NCBI GenBank assembly: GCA_001465935.1
Contig: LNKV01000019.1
Coordinates: forward strand, 124,001 to 188,000
Direction of reading: 5' to 3'
Length of the DNA stretch: 64,000 nt
DNA from: Clarireedia homoeocarpa
Taxonomy: Eukaryota; Ascomycota; Leotiomycetes; Helotiales; Rutstroemiaceae
The notes beneath the pieces are model-generated. The model saw only the letters and a program-made list of their open reading frames with translations. It ran no database searches and was not told the DNA's origin. This document shows, piece after piece, positions 35,521 through 46,518 of the stretch; position 1 is the first letter of the stretch; each line of letters starts with the position of its first letter. A program made the translations under genes and the position numbers.

Positions 35521-37465
35521 TTACACACAGTTAACAAATGGCAATCCTGTTTCTTCTTGAATTATCTCCAATGCCTGAATAACCTTCTCATCCTCATAAC
35601 TAAGGAAAGTCAGTTACGCACTATAAGCCAAGAAACAGCAAGCTTACCGTCGTCCGACCAGTTGCAGACTGATCGGCGCATCCTTATAACCTTCTGCTCC
35701 ATATTGTTCCCATAAATCCCAGTTGAACTTATCCTTCTCATTCCTAGGAGTGTAGCTCTCCTTACCACCATCTTTCTCAACATCGACCTGATCAACCGGG
35801 AAAACCAATGCTGGATAATCCAACAAATTCCATTGCGAGGTGTATCCCCACCATTTACTAGTATCTAGCTTGGGCGCAACACCAGGTCCTACCGGACACA
35901 ATATCACATCTACCATTCCTTGTGGTTCACCATGAGGACCTTTCGAGGTTGCTGTCTCGTTCCAGAGATTCGCGTACTCGGCTCGATAGATATCCCGCTT
36001 CACATGAGACTCCCATAAGGAGTGAATAGTATGTGGTTGCACTTGTGGATTATTAGTGATTATGTGTTCGGATAATGGTCTAAGGGGTTCTGATGACTCT
36101 TTGATAGCTTCAAGTTCTTGTGCTCCACCATCGGAGAAGTATAGATTTGCCTAATGTATGCATTAACGAGGGGAGATCTGGAAAACAAGACGAATGACCT
36201 ACGATGAGATCCCATGCAACATCATGCCTATATGGCTTCCACTCTACCAACTCGATGTTGCTTTTATCCTTGAGCTTTTCGACAACTTGTTTCAGTGCTC
36301 TTGTTACAGGAGGATGGGGCTTTACGACTCCATCATCCCAGAAAACTGCAATTCTGAGCTTCTTGCCAGGGAACGCATCTTCTTCTTTCCATGGAAATGG
36401 TAAGAGCGATGGCTCCTTAAACCAAGGTTTAGCATCTATAAGCGTCTTGATAAATAACTTGCAGCCTTTCAAACTCGTCGATAGAGGCCCGATAGTCGGG
36501 ATGATATGCTCTGCTCCTGCCATAGTAGCGGTCCAGCCTCCCACTGGAAGTCGAAGGGTTGTCGGCTTCATGCCATATACACCTTACTCTAGTCAGCTAT
36601 TGAAATCAAAGCACAGCGAGTAAAATTACCATTGTTCGCCGCTGGGGATCGAATAGAACCTCCAATGTCCGTGCCAATCCCCAAACAAGAGCCTCGAAAG
36701 CCGAGGAGGGCGCCCTCTCCTCCCGAAGAACCTCCAGCAGTTAGAGTGGTGTTGAAAGGATTGAGCGTGACCCTATCTGAATCGTTAGCGCGACCAACAA
36801 ATTTCCAATGATAAATTCTACCCGTATAAATTATTGCTTGTTTCCAAGTGCATCAGAGTCTGTGGTTGGGTGGTTCTAGCATAGATGACAGCACCTGCAT
36901 CTACCAGTATTTGCACAATATGTGCATCCTCTGGCGATACTCTACCAACCCATGCTACGAAACCTGCATTATGATCCAGATCCTTCAACCCAACGTGCTC
37001 CTTCACACTTATCGGAATGCCATGGAGTGGTCCAAAAGGCATGCCATGCTTCTTCATGTAGTCGTCCAAAAATTGCGCGCGAGACAGGGCTCGTTCAGGT
37101 AGGAGTTCGGTAATGCAATTGGTCTGCGAAAGAGTAAGTATGAGCAAGATAAAATGGGCAAGTGTTCTACGTACCGCTTTCTGTGCTAGAGCAGCTCTTC
37201 TCAGGAAAGCATTTGCGACCTCAACTGCAGTTAGGTCTCCCTTTGTGAGTGTGGCCAGAAGCTCTTCAGGGAGACTTTCTGTTATATATATCTCTTGTTC
37301 AGTGAGTATCTGCCGCGCGAGTGGGAGCGTGTTCAGCGGGATCTCAGCAATCTCTGGAATATTGGGTTTGACGGCTGCAATAGTTTCATCGCGATGTCTC
37401 TGCCTATCTTTGGCAACTTCTTGCCAAGATGCTCCGTTTGCGACTGTCACCGTAGCTGGTGCCAT
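35521..37465 (-). CDS. Amidase-signature hydrolase (acetamidase/fatty-acid-amidase-like)
   Basis: Hydrolyses a carboxamide to acid plus ammonia; substrate unknown. It is presumably cytosolic as no signal peptide is seen. Six exons: 37465-37175, 37123-36822, 36772-36630, 36582-36203, 36150-35648 and 35599-35521, all GT-AG. The Ser-cisSer-Lys triad is present: Lys in HGIPISVKEHVGLK, the cis-Ser and nucleophile region in TAGGSSGGEGALLGFRGS and GIGTDIGGSIRSPAANNG. The C-terminal third (NLLDYPALVFPVDQVD, then APISLQLVGRRYEDEKV) is also typical of fungal acetamidases (AmdS-like). Length is about 565 residues, usual for the family. No lesion is visible, so it is likely functional. It lies alone between unrelated genes. 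Confidence 0.93.
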
Positions 37466-38147
37466 ACTTAGAATTTGAGCGAAAGCGATGCAGAGAAGGA
37501 TGGAGCAAAGTGAAATAGGGCAGTTTTCCAGCTATTGCTGTGAAGAAACTGGACGAATGAAGTAAGAATTCTAGCTTCGGAAGCTGGGGAATGTACACTT
37601 GCACCGCAACTTGACTTTACCATATACCTGTACGAGTATTTGTACTGTAGATAGCATCAAGGTGGGGATGATGAAGGGAGATAGTCCTTACGCTTGCTCA
37701 TGTCCTTATCGTTGTGAAAATAGCAGGTGGGATAGAGAGATAATGGGTAAGTTAATAGGTAATGGATCGCGGGGAGACCCTCGAATAGCGGGGACGACCA
37801 AGTTTTGAATGCGCGACACCCAAAGCGGAAAGTCCTTGCGGAACGGCATCTCATTCATTCGTTGGTCCAGCACTGGAATGGGAAGGAGTGCCGGAAATGC
37901 GATCAAGAAGTATACAAGTTACTTCTTTTCGTTGCAGAGTATGATATTCTGTTGGTAATTCATTGTATATGGCAAGAAACCATCCTTTGTTCTCCCATCC
38001 ATTTTCCCCCTTCTAGCAGACGCAAAACGCCGTTGCGATCCCTCGATTCCCAAGATTCCCAAACTCCAAAACACCAACAAACGGGTATAAATTTCACCAT
38101 CCCAAGCCTCAAGCCCCCAGCCCAAATGAAAAACCAAACGTCCCTCC
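37466..38147. other. Intergenic, amidase promoter
   Basis: Amidase promoter and 3' flank of the PPxY gene. One TACTGTA heptamer at 37643. No gene supported. Confidence 0.6.
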
Positions 38148-38711
38148 TCAGAAAGGCTTTCCCCAATTGAAGGCGAAGCCCGCAGCGATGATTGTTAATG
38201 TGATCAACAGCATGCTCACGAGCCATTTGCAGATGTCCTCTGCATGATTGGCATCCCAATTGAGTTCCTGTTCCAGTCTCTCTAATTCCGTCTGTGTTTG
38301 GATATATAACGTTTCGTACGACGGAGGTGGTTGGTCTGCATCGATGGTAATAACGAATGGTTCGTCTCGGTATGGTTCTTGAGGTACGAGGGGTATGTCT
38401 TCAGGAGAGCTTTGGTCTGTCGATGATTCGTAGCCTGGAGGTCGCATCTGAGCCAGTCGGCGTACTCGTGCGGCGAGGTAATCGTGCATCGGTTCGTATT
38501 GTGGAGGCTGCCCTAGGTCGTTCGGATTTGCTTCATCCCCTCCTGTCACCTCCTCCTCCCTATCCTCCTCCTGCCTGTCCCCCTCCTGTTCGTCATCTGC
38601 AGGATCGTCATGATATGGAGCGTGAGACTCTATGTTTTCCTGAGGCAAAGGCGGTAGGGATTGTGTGAGTCGTGCGCGTGGGATTGAGGTTGATCGGTGA
38701 TGATTGGGCAT
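38148..38711 (-). CDS. Tail-anchored membrane protein with three PPxY motifs
   Basis: 187-codon intron-free ORF, no known domain. Residues 1-130 are polar with a very acidic stretch (about 35-60). PPxY sequences occur at residues 69-72 (PPQY), 91-94 (PPGY) and 129-132 (PPSY). A short coiled-coil-like helix (IQTQTELERLEQELNWD, 137-152) leads to a single hydrophobic helix at about 162-181 (WLVSMLLITLTIIAAGFAF), followed by only six residues. PPxY motifs bind WW domains, in fungi chiefly those of the HECT ubiquitin ligase Rsp5/Nedd4. A membrane protein carrying three such motifs resembles Rsp5 adaptors in design. That role is inference from motifs only. Start is the only ATG before the acidic region. 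Confidence 0.7.
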   Translation of the reverse strand: MPNHHRSTSIPRARLTQSLPPLPQENIESHAPYHDDPADDEQEGDRQEEDREEEVTGGDEANPNDLGQPPQYEPMHDYLAARVRRLAQMRPPGYESSTDQSSPEDIPLVPQEPYRDEPFVITIDADQPPPSYETLYIQTQTELERLEQELNWDANHAEDICKWLVSMLLITLTIIAAGFAFNWGKPF

Positions 38712-39397
38712 CTTGAGTATCGACCAGCTTCATGTATGTATATGTGTATGCCAGGAGACCGCAAACTACCGCGTAACCCTATTTAATCGCACTTGAACCG
38801 CACCCGTACGTCTATTAGATTTCATCGACCAGACCTGGCAGTTACGACAGCAGAGTAAGCGTTGAGTAGAGCAGCAGCAAAAAGCAAACATTGCTTAGCA
38901 TAATTTAAAAGGGCATCGGCAGCCTGTTATGTTTTTGCTACGCCGCAGTCTTCACGTTGATTTTGCGGCTGTGAAAGCGGAGCAGGAGCCAAACAGGGCC
39001 CGCCAAGGTTCGTGGGCAGACATGAAAGATATCCATGCACGCATGCGAGGCATGCTCTCACACACACACAAGGCACAACAAGGCTTTCTGATACGGCCGC
39101 GGCGCTCCATCAAGCGTTTCAAATGGCCTTTGTCGCTACAGTACGTACAACTGTACTCGTACACGTTGTATTATGCATTGTATGCGGGAATCCTGTCTCG
39201 ACCAGTAATACTGTACTGTACATTCTAAATCAGCTTTAGTAGCCGAGCAAAAAAAGACGGGTAATGCTGTGAACAATGTCTTCTTTGTGAACAATGTCCT
39301 CTTCATACCCCTGATCGCCTCGAGAGAAGCACAAAGACTCTTTGTGTCTAAGCAAGACCTTAAAGAATATACATATTCAGTCCAAATTCCTATTAAC
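38712..39397. other. Intergenic with a TACTGTA cluster
   Basis: No supported gene. TACAGTA at 39137 and two overlapping TACTGTA at 39209 and 39214 lie in a GTAC-rich patch. Confidence 0.5.
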
Positions 39398-39544
39398 ATG
39401 GCTTCCTCTACAGCAATTCTCGTTATAGTCTTGTGCATAGGGTTCGTTGCAGGCTTATTATTCTGGACTTTAATTGACTACCACCTCAAACCTCGTCATG
39501 TAAAGCAACACACTAAGCGGTATAGCCACCGCGGCATGGCCTAA
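39398..39544 (+). CDS. Possible 48-residue single-helix membrane peptide
   Basis: ATG in a good context (AACATGGCT) opens a 48-codon frame. It has one clear transmembrane helix (TAILVIVLCIGFVAGLLFWTL) and a short basic His/Lys/Arg tail. No family recognised. The ORF also extends in frame upstream to 39269. The clean helix-plus-basic-tail layout favours a real small protein, but length makes chance plausible. Confidence 0.3.
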   Translation: MASSTAILVIVLCIGFVAGLLFWTLIDYHLKPRHVKQHTKRYSHRGMA

Positions 39545-39818
39545 GGTGAGGTCTTTGGAGATGTATTAACACAGAAATACTGTCATGCAGTATAAGTTTA
39601 TAACTACTTCTAGCCACCAACGAAATTCAATAATGCTTTAAACCGAATTTTCCTTTATATTCAATGCAAATGATGTGATATTTCCTATCTGTGTGAGATT
39701 AAGAGCTGGCTAATATATGGAGATGATGATCGTTCCGGACTTTGAGGATTTATATTTCCACCTTCAGAGATAAAGGAGGTTAAGTTTTATAGAAGAGAGA
39801 AGCCTATTACATTCAATA

Positions 39819-40760
39819 TGAGTGTGGTGCATACAACGACTTACTTGTAAGTCAATTAAAAGATATCATAACATAACTATCCTGAGTCTTAACGAACTGA
39901 GCTGAAATGAAAGTGCAGGACTTTGGCTTACTACACAGAAGCAAATGAGTTGATTGCCATTACTCGCGTTGTGGCTAATGCTACAGAATTAGCATTGAAT
40001 AAAACCGTTCCTATCAATTTTATCGCTGTTCCGGCCCACTTGCGAAATTCACACTACCTGAGTGTACTAGGCCAAGCAGCAATTGATGAGGGATTGATAA
40101 TCCGCCCGCCATCAGCAAGTCTGCCATAGCCTGAACGCAGACCGACTTGCATGTAATCTAGATTCATGCCTAGGGTTTGAAATACCGTCGGAACGCTGCG
40201 GTATTGATGGCACCAACTTTATCCTGGTTTTCAATTTGGAAATGAACCATCTCACAGTAGCAATGCTGAATGTGGGACTGTGGATTTGCTCGACTTATGA
40301 CGTCAAACATTACTTGCGATTTGGGGAGACGAACGGTAGCATCGTGAGTAGCCACCCTATCTATTTATCCCCTTTATACCCACCTCAAAGAAGCCTGGAA
40401 GCTCATCTCAAATTCCACAGCTTGAGACAGCTCCAAAGCAAGAGTTATCCAAAGAGCTAAAGCTGTATTTAGAAACGTTCGTCGACGAAATCGAAAACAG
40501 ATGGGAACTCAGAGAGCCCCTGAAATATCCGCGAGCCGTTGTACAAGTACTGAGCGGGGAAGCGTCAAGCTCGAGCATGGTAGAGATGCGCCTTGCTCTT
40601 GCTGCTGCACTGCACTCCCAGAGTACTGTACGAGGACAAGTTTCGCATGTCGCTGGACCCGCATTTGGAGCTGCGCAGAGGGGCTTATCAGACTCTGGAG
40701 TTTCTCAGGCCGCAAGATCCCGGATATGCATACAGCTTACCCGCCGGACGGAGACCATGA
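39819..40760 (+). pseudogene. Decayed, 5'-truncated Hsp70-like (ASKHA) gene
   Basis: Remains of a fungal Hsp70-like ATPase of the divergent group common in filamentous ascomycetes. After a probable intron (39846-39919, GTAAGT...CAG), frame 1 reads INFIAVPAHLRNS and then LGQAAIDEGLIIRPPSAS, matching the family segment with VP..L and AA..AGL. The frame then shifts by +1 near 40120-40130. It continues as CNLDSCLGF and FILVFNLEMNHLTVAML up to an intact intron (40344-40420, GTGAGT...CACAG), then as VVQVLSGEASSSSMVEMR, equivalent to the SGEAS strand. Two 5-base insertions (GCACT at 40607-40616; TACTG at 40624-40630) then break the frame before YEDKFRMSLDP. The N-terminal ATP-binding lobe with its GTTxTG loop is absent upstream. 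The gene is therefore truncated and frameshifted. Confidence 0.75.
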
Positions 40761-41325
40761 CGAGCTAGCTGTAGCTCAATGGCTGGGGTTATTATAATTT
40801 TGAATCACAAATTCAGAGGTGAATGTTTGTTCAGTACTGGCCGTCTCGTGATCAATGTCGTACGTACTCTGTAGATACATAGGAATGACACTACCTACAC
40901 ATCCTGAACACTTTTCGTACCTCCTTTGGTCTTTCGATCTGCACCCGGTCTAACAGGCGTTTATGAAGAAGTAGGATCGGTGTTCTAGATATATTTAGGT
41001 CTGTATTCGAGTATATAGGGCGGATTTTGCTATACCGGAGGGTTGCCGTTGCAACCTTGAGATCGGGAGTGTAGAGCATCTGAAGACGATAACGTGAATG
41101 ATCGATAATTATACGTTTATACCAGGTGGTGTTGCACTCCACTGATCAGTGCATCTTTAAATTTCGAAATGAATCAACTTAATCATTATATATATATATA
41201 TATTTATTTTATTATCTTCTTCAACTATATGGTGGTGATGCTGTTAACTCTAACTATAACTGTTTAACATTAGATATAACACATATAACGCACAATTTTT
41301 CACATCCACTTAGGTCCCCGCGAAC
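40761..41325. other. Intergenic with (TA)n
   Basis: No gene supported. A (TA)n tract of about 18-20 bases lies near 41188-41206. Confidence 0.6.
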
Positions 41326-41742
41326 TTACACAAACCACTCAGCAGACTCTATAGAACGCCTGTCTCGCCATTCCCATCCTCCAGCAGCTCCAATCGCACA
41401 ATCCTCTCTCCACCTCCCGATCTCCTCTCTCCACTCTCCATTTTCTATCCCACTGCCCTCTTCATCATCCGCATCAAAGCACACCTCAAGCACCACGTAC
41501 TGACATCGCTGTTCTCGGCCTTCGTCTGCTGCTTCGCGGCGGAGATGCAGAACGTAGTTGAAGGAGAGAAGATGGCAGATGGTGATGAGGATTGCAAGGG
41601 GGATGAAGAAGTGCAGAGAATGGGATGGAGATAGGGTTGGGAGGGCGGTGGTGTTGAGATAGGAGGCGAGGGTGAGGAAGTAGAGGTAGATGAGGGCGAA
41701 GGGGAGGAAGTGCAGGGTTGGGAGGGCAAGGTTGAGATACAT
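41326..41742 (-). CDS. Small two-helix membrane protein, hypothetical
   Basis: 138-codon ORF from the first ATG (41742). Two hydrophobic segments near the N-terminus (LHFLPFALIYLYFLTLASYL and HFFIPLAILITICHLLSFNYV) are followed by an acidic, Trp-rich cytosolic tail (GIENGEWREEIGRWRED). No known domain. An ATG at 41852 lies in another, Ser/Pro-rich frame, and I consider that frame a shadow. The regular helices and differing tail composition support a real gene, but there is no homology evidence. Confidence 0.45.
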   Translation of the reverse strand: MYLNLALPTLHFLPFALIYLYFLTLASYLNTTALPTLSPSHSLHFFIPLAILITICHLLSFNYVLHLRREAADEGREQRCQYVVLEVCFDADDEEGSGIENGEWREEIGRWREDCAIGAAGGWEWRDRRSIESAEWFV

Positions 41743-43480
41743 TTTTGTTTCTGGTTGGGTGTTGGGGAACGAGGGGTTTTGGGATAGGCACAAGTGGCGA
41801 GGGACGGGTTATCTTGGGTAGTTGAGTTCGCGTGGGTGATGAGGATGGACATTGTCTAGCTATATGTGGGCAAATAGGGATCTTGTTGTATTATTGTTCA
41901 ACCTTGAATAAACCAAAGAATATTTTAGCAAGTACCAAGTATTGCTTTGTTCGCAGCTATTGTTGTGATAAGAGAGCCTTTGTCTAAAATTGAATATTCC
42001 CTTGGAAGTGATTGCTGAGAAGATTGCGATTTGGAAATTGTGATATAGTCACATGCTGAGGGGTGCAACACCAACTTGGCGTTAGAAGTTGATTTTGGGG
42101 GCTCCTTCTTGGCTTTAGTTATGGAAATCAAGCAAAAGAAATGTGTATCGAGGAGAGGGTCTGGTCGATACTTACACATGACTAGATACTCTAAGGATCG
42201 TTCCTGCAAAGGTGGGAAGATCTTTGTAATATCCATAACTCCACAGCGATGCTGTTTTTGCGGCAGCTTCCTGTAAATGATGACCTTAGTGGGAACGCTG
42301 GTCTCCATGTGTCTTAGTGAGTTGATGCATTGGGTCCCAAGGTACTGTATATGCTGTTTTGTATGGTATGATGGAAATTTCCGATAGTGTCCTGCGTCAA
42401 CAAGATGCAGATGCAAATAGATGGAAAGCTTCTAGACGGCAAACACGTACGACCATCTCCTGAATCTCAGAACATGCTCATGCACTGCAACCTGCAAGGA
42501 GAAGTACTTGAGTACATACCACCCGAGGCAAGCAGCCATGTCGGCATATCCTCTGGTTGCAGCATGCCAGTCAATTATCCCTTTGCAACTGTTGACCCGG
42601 CGTCCATGTCGTACACTCCGGACATGAAACATCATTTGCATACACTTGAGAAAGGATGGGAGAAAATCCCACCGCCGGTAGAGAGAGGCGGTGGCAAGAG
42701 GCTTCTGCGTCTCCCATTGGCGTACAAATCATGGCCGATACAACTTCGTTGTCAATATCCATCAAAAGAAAAAGAAGGGTTGACCGAGTTCGTGACCGCA
42801 AGGCATCTTCATGATAGGTCTCGGCAGCGTTTCGGTATCGGAGAAGAAAGAGAAAAGGAAATCTCTGTAGATCCACGAATGTCAAATCACCAACCACATG
42901 CTTGCCAGCGTGAAGATGTAGTTGTCCGCCCCATGAAGCTAAACCAGTCTCCACTTCTGCCCCTCTCCATCTGTCATTTGGGCATGTCTGGTCGACCTGT
43001 AAAGCATCTGATGTTAGCCCTGCTGTCGCTCCTTGGTAACACGTGCCTTGATTCGTCTCTTTTCCTGTCGGTGAAATGGTGGTGTTCAGTTTCCTGTATC
43101 ATTGGATGCGACGACGATGACGATGGAATTAAGAAGTCGATGGAAAGATCTGGTGGAGATTTCTCAATCGGGGCTTGATTGGCGGTATCGGGCCTATAAG
43201 CTAGGCCTTACAGCGAGGCTGAGAGGTTGGATTGTGGGGAAAGAACTGCTTGGACAACAGAATTGAGTAACTGCCACTAAATTTGTTTGAGCGAGCTTGT
43301 CATCTCAAAGAAAAATTACAACCAGTATGAATGCATAGTTCACGCGACACAGAACCAAATGTGTTTACGGTCAATTGTCCTATTTAATCGCTCGTCGAAG
43401 GCATGAATAATGTGGGACAATAGTATCGAGAAGATATTCAGACCCCCGGAAGCTCCAGCTTGATCAGCCCATTACTTACC
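41743..43480. other. Intergenic with unassigned long ORFs
   Basis: A 258-codon plus-strand ORF (first ATG at 42405, stop at 43178) and a 163-codon minus-strand ORF (42416-41925) are open but show no domain, signal, membrane protein layout or splice signals. They overlap divergently at their starts. The plus ORF ends in a run of Asp (GCDDDDDG). I cannot decide whether either is expressed. Confidence 0.35.
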
Positions 43481-45710
43481 ATGTCACTCGTACCATATTC
43501 ATCAAGGGAAAGCCGTGAGATTGTACTGTAGGTACCTCTTGCCCCGTCTTCGAAACCCTTCTAGAGACATCTTAAGGGTTTTCGGGGTTCTTATGTTGCC
43601 TGCTGTTACTTGAATGCCTGCTAATACTCATACCTGCAGTCGTCACGATGATGCAATTGTCGTGCGAGATCCTCATACCCGGCAGCTAGCTCTTCGAAGC
43701 GTATCGCCAGATCTCGCATTGAGCGATTGCCCAACATGTCACAGACCATTGCGAGCAACTTCGCCAGAGCGACAGCAGTCTTCCCATGCCTCGGCACACT
43801 CGAATACCTTTATATCTCCAGAGTACTTTCGCATACTTCACGCTGCGAATAGCGCATCTGATGAAAGCAATCCTCCCTCCAGTCCGATTCGCAGACTTGT
43901 GGAACCCGCCCTTACAACTGGAGATAATAGTGTTGTGGAGTCGGAAAGCAGCGTTGAGTTTGTGGCTAGCACACCCGCGGTAGCGGGACGATCCAGCATA
44001 AAAAAGGAAGCTTTTAGTCCGAACTACTTCAAACGGTTTTTCATAGAGGAGAAGGAATTGGGTCGTGGCGGGAAGGGTGTAGTACTTCTTGTTCGGCACG
44101 AATTAGATCGGGTCTCTCTCGGTATGTAACATTTAGTGTGCGGAGCCTATTATATACTGACTGAAGTAGGCCAATTCGCCTGCAAGAGAGTACCTGTTGG
44201 AGATGACCATGCATGGCTGGAAAAAGGTAATGTTGAAAATCTTATTTTTAAGGCCTGGTTACTGATACATGCAGTTCTCATCGAGGTCCAGCTTTTACAA
44301 GGGCTTTCGCATCCCAACCTCGTCTCATATCGCCATGTCTGGCTTGAGGATGTTCAGCTGAACCGATTTGGCCCTTCAGTACCATGTGCTTTCATCCTGC
44401 AACAATACTGTAATTATGGAGACCTTCTACATTACATAGTCGGCTCAACATCGACCCCACTCAGCACCAAAGAGCAATTGAAGGAGCAAATGAGGAGGAG
44501 GTCGAAAGGTGCCGCAGAACGGCCAGATTTAAGATCTAAGCAACGAAAGCTAGCGTTCGAGGAGATCTATTCCTTCTTCAAGGATATAACTTCAGGGCTG
44601 GCGCATTTGCATGCGGCTAATTATATCCACAGAGATCTGAAACCCAGCAATTGCCTTCTCCACCAGGACGGATCCGATATACGATGTCTGATTAGTGATT
44701 TCGGTGAAGTGCAAGCCGAGAACGTCGTGCGAAAATCCACTGGTTCCACAGGGACGATATCGTATTGTGCACCGGAAGTATTGAAACAAGACCAATTTGG
44801 CCATTATGGGAATTTCACGACCAAATCAGATATCTTCAGTCTTGGGATGATTCTATACTTTATGTGCTTTGGGAGACTTCCTTACAAGAGTGCAGATAGC
44901 TTCCATGAAGACTTCGAAGATATGGACTTGCTGAGAGCTGAGATTAGCACGTGGTCTGGGTTCCATGACGAGAGACGAGAAAGGCCTGAGTTGCCTAATC
45001 AACTCTACAATTTCCTGAAGAGATTGCTTGCGATCGATCCAAACGAACGTCCAAGTGCAAATGAGATTCTAGAGGCAATTCGTTCCGAAAGAGGTCTCCA
45101 AATCCCTCAAAGAGTGAGACCGAACGGCACTTCAGGAATTCGTAGTAGAATCCAAGCAATCGACTCACCCGTGCCTCCCTCAACTCCAGTGCACGACCGA
45201 GAACCAAAGCGCGTACGATCGATGGCTTACATAGAGGATGCAGTTTCATCTGCTAGTTCATCTCGCTCTTCGTCGCCATCTCCAAATGATCAATTGACGA
45301 TCGAAGTTGCGCGCCGCCGACCTTCAAATTCGATACCGACATCGACAATCACAACACCCTTACTCATGCCACCACCGACAACACGTTTCTCGGTGCTTAT
45401 ACACCAAATATCCTTGTATCGTCACTACACGGAATCGTGGGCCCGGCTGAACGAGCAGACGTTAAGCTTATTCGCCAGAACTTCCATGTTCCTCTTCAAG
45501 GTGTTCGTGATATCAAAACCATGTCTCTCTTCCTTCGCCCGACAAATGGTCTGGTATCCGTTGGTCATCGTCGCTGCGGTTGAACTTGGTCTTGGTGCAA
45601 AAATAAGATGGCAGCTCACGGGTGTGTCTTTCGCAATGCATTTTCTGCTTGCGGGCTTATTCAATTACTTCGGGCCGGGTTTGTGTGATCGGAGGTTGGC
45701 TTTTACTTAG
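43481..45710 (+). CDS. IKS1: IKS1-type serine/threonine protein kinase
   Basis: Protein kinase of the yeast Iks1 family, with a membrane-anchored C-terminus. Four exons total 673 codons: 43481-43527, 43640-44121, 44170-44226 and 44275-45710. I placed the start at 43481, in a short exon encoding MSLVPYSSRESREIV, because it splices in frame onto LRHDDAIVVRDPHTRQ, the conserved N-terminal signature. A start at 43614 would lose it. Kinase landmarks: Gly loop KELGRGGKGVVLLV, Lys in QFACKRVPV, catalytic loop YIHRDLKPSNCLL, DFG in LISDFGEVQ, and activation-segment end GTISYCAPEVL. After the kinase domain comes a Ser/Pro-rich linker (about 480-560) and two hydrophobic helices (VWYPLVIVAAVELGLGAKI and SFAMHFLLAGLFNYFG). 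All catalytic residues are present, so it is likely active. Confidence 0.93.
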
Positions 45711-46518
45711 GGGTTTGCGATGCGAATCATGATATGGAATGTAAAATATGGGTTTTATTGAAGTTAATGCTTATCATGATGGGTGGCTAGCTGGATTGTG
45801 TATGTACATTTTGTTTGGAATTTCGATACCACCGCTTACTTGGCTGGCGTGTTTGGAAGCATCTTGAGTTCAGGTGGATTGGCATTGTATTGCACGGCAT
45901 GAAAATGATACGGGATGACTCTATATAAAGAAATAGGGCATCAGTATGGATATCATAATCACACTTCTCATCACATATCGCAGTGACCTGCAATTACTTG
46001 ATGAAAAGGAGGTGTGCCACACAGTGTCTAAGTGTATTTTCTACCACCATCATTGACTGCGTGGAAATAATCAACAGATATGTGTTCCCTAATGATCTGT
46101 TGGTCCCCTATGTAAGATCCTCATCAATTAACAGCTCATTGCAATTGCTCCTTCTCCCGCTGCAGTAACGGCAGGCAGCGATACATAATGGGATGTTACA
46201 GTAAAGCGTAGGCAAGACCGCAAACACGACAATTGGTCGCGTGTAAGCCACTATACAAAAGAAGTCGATGAAGCTTGGAATATTCAAAAGATCTCCATGA
46301 CTTGCGCTTGAGAAGGGATATAGTACAATACATTCCCATTCCCTCAACACGTCTTAGCCTAAAAGCGTAGCTGGAAGTGATGTCGAGCTTAAGTAACATC
46401 TAGCATCGCTCCAATTAACCAATCGTAATCCCGCTATCCCAACTAAGAATACGACAAAGAACCTCACGTTATCCTAAACAAGCCCGCAACCCCGTCTAAA
46501 CTCCAAAACTCATTGCCC
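45711..46518. other. Intergenic, convergent 3' flanks of IKS1 and FAT1
   Basis: Two genes end toward each other here. One TACAGTA at 46197. No gene or structured RNA recognised. Confidence 0.6.

Noticed and set aside
42387..43178. 263-codon plus-strand ORF
   Set aside because: The listed start is GTG, the first ATG is at 42405, and there is no recognisable motif or splice context. It is mentioned in the intergenic entry but not called a gene.
43614..43639. ATG at 43614 as the start of the IKS1 kinase
   Set aside because: It lies in the intron; the exon at 43481 splices exactly onto the conserved N-terminal LRHDDAIVVRDP.
44406..44412. TACTGTA inside the IKS1 coding exon as a transposon scar
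   Set aside because: The frame is uninterrupted and the codons (Gln-Tyr-Cys-Asn-Tyr-Gly) fit the kinase fold, so it is an ordinary codon match. The same holds for 54482 in WDR6.
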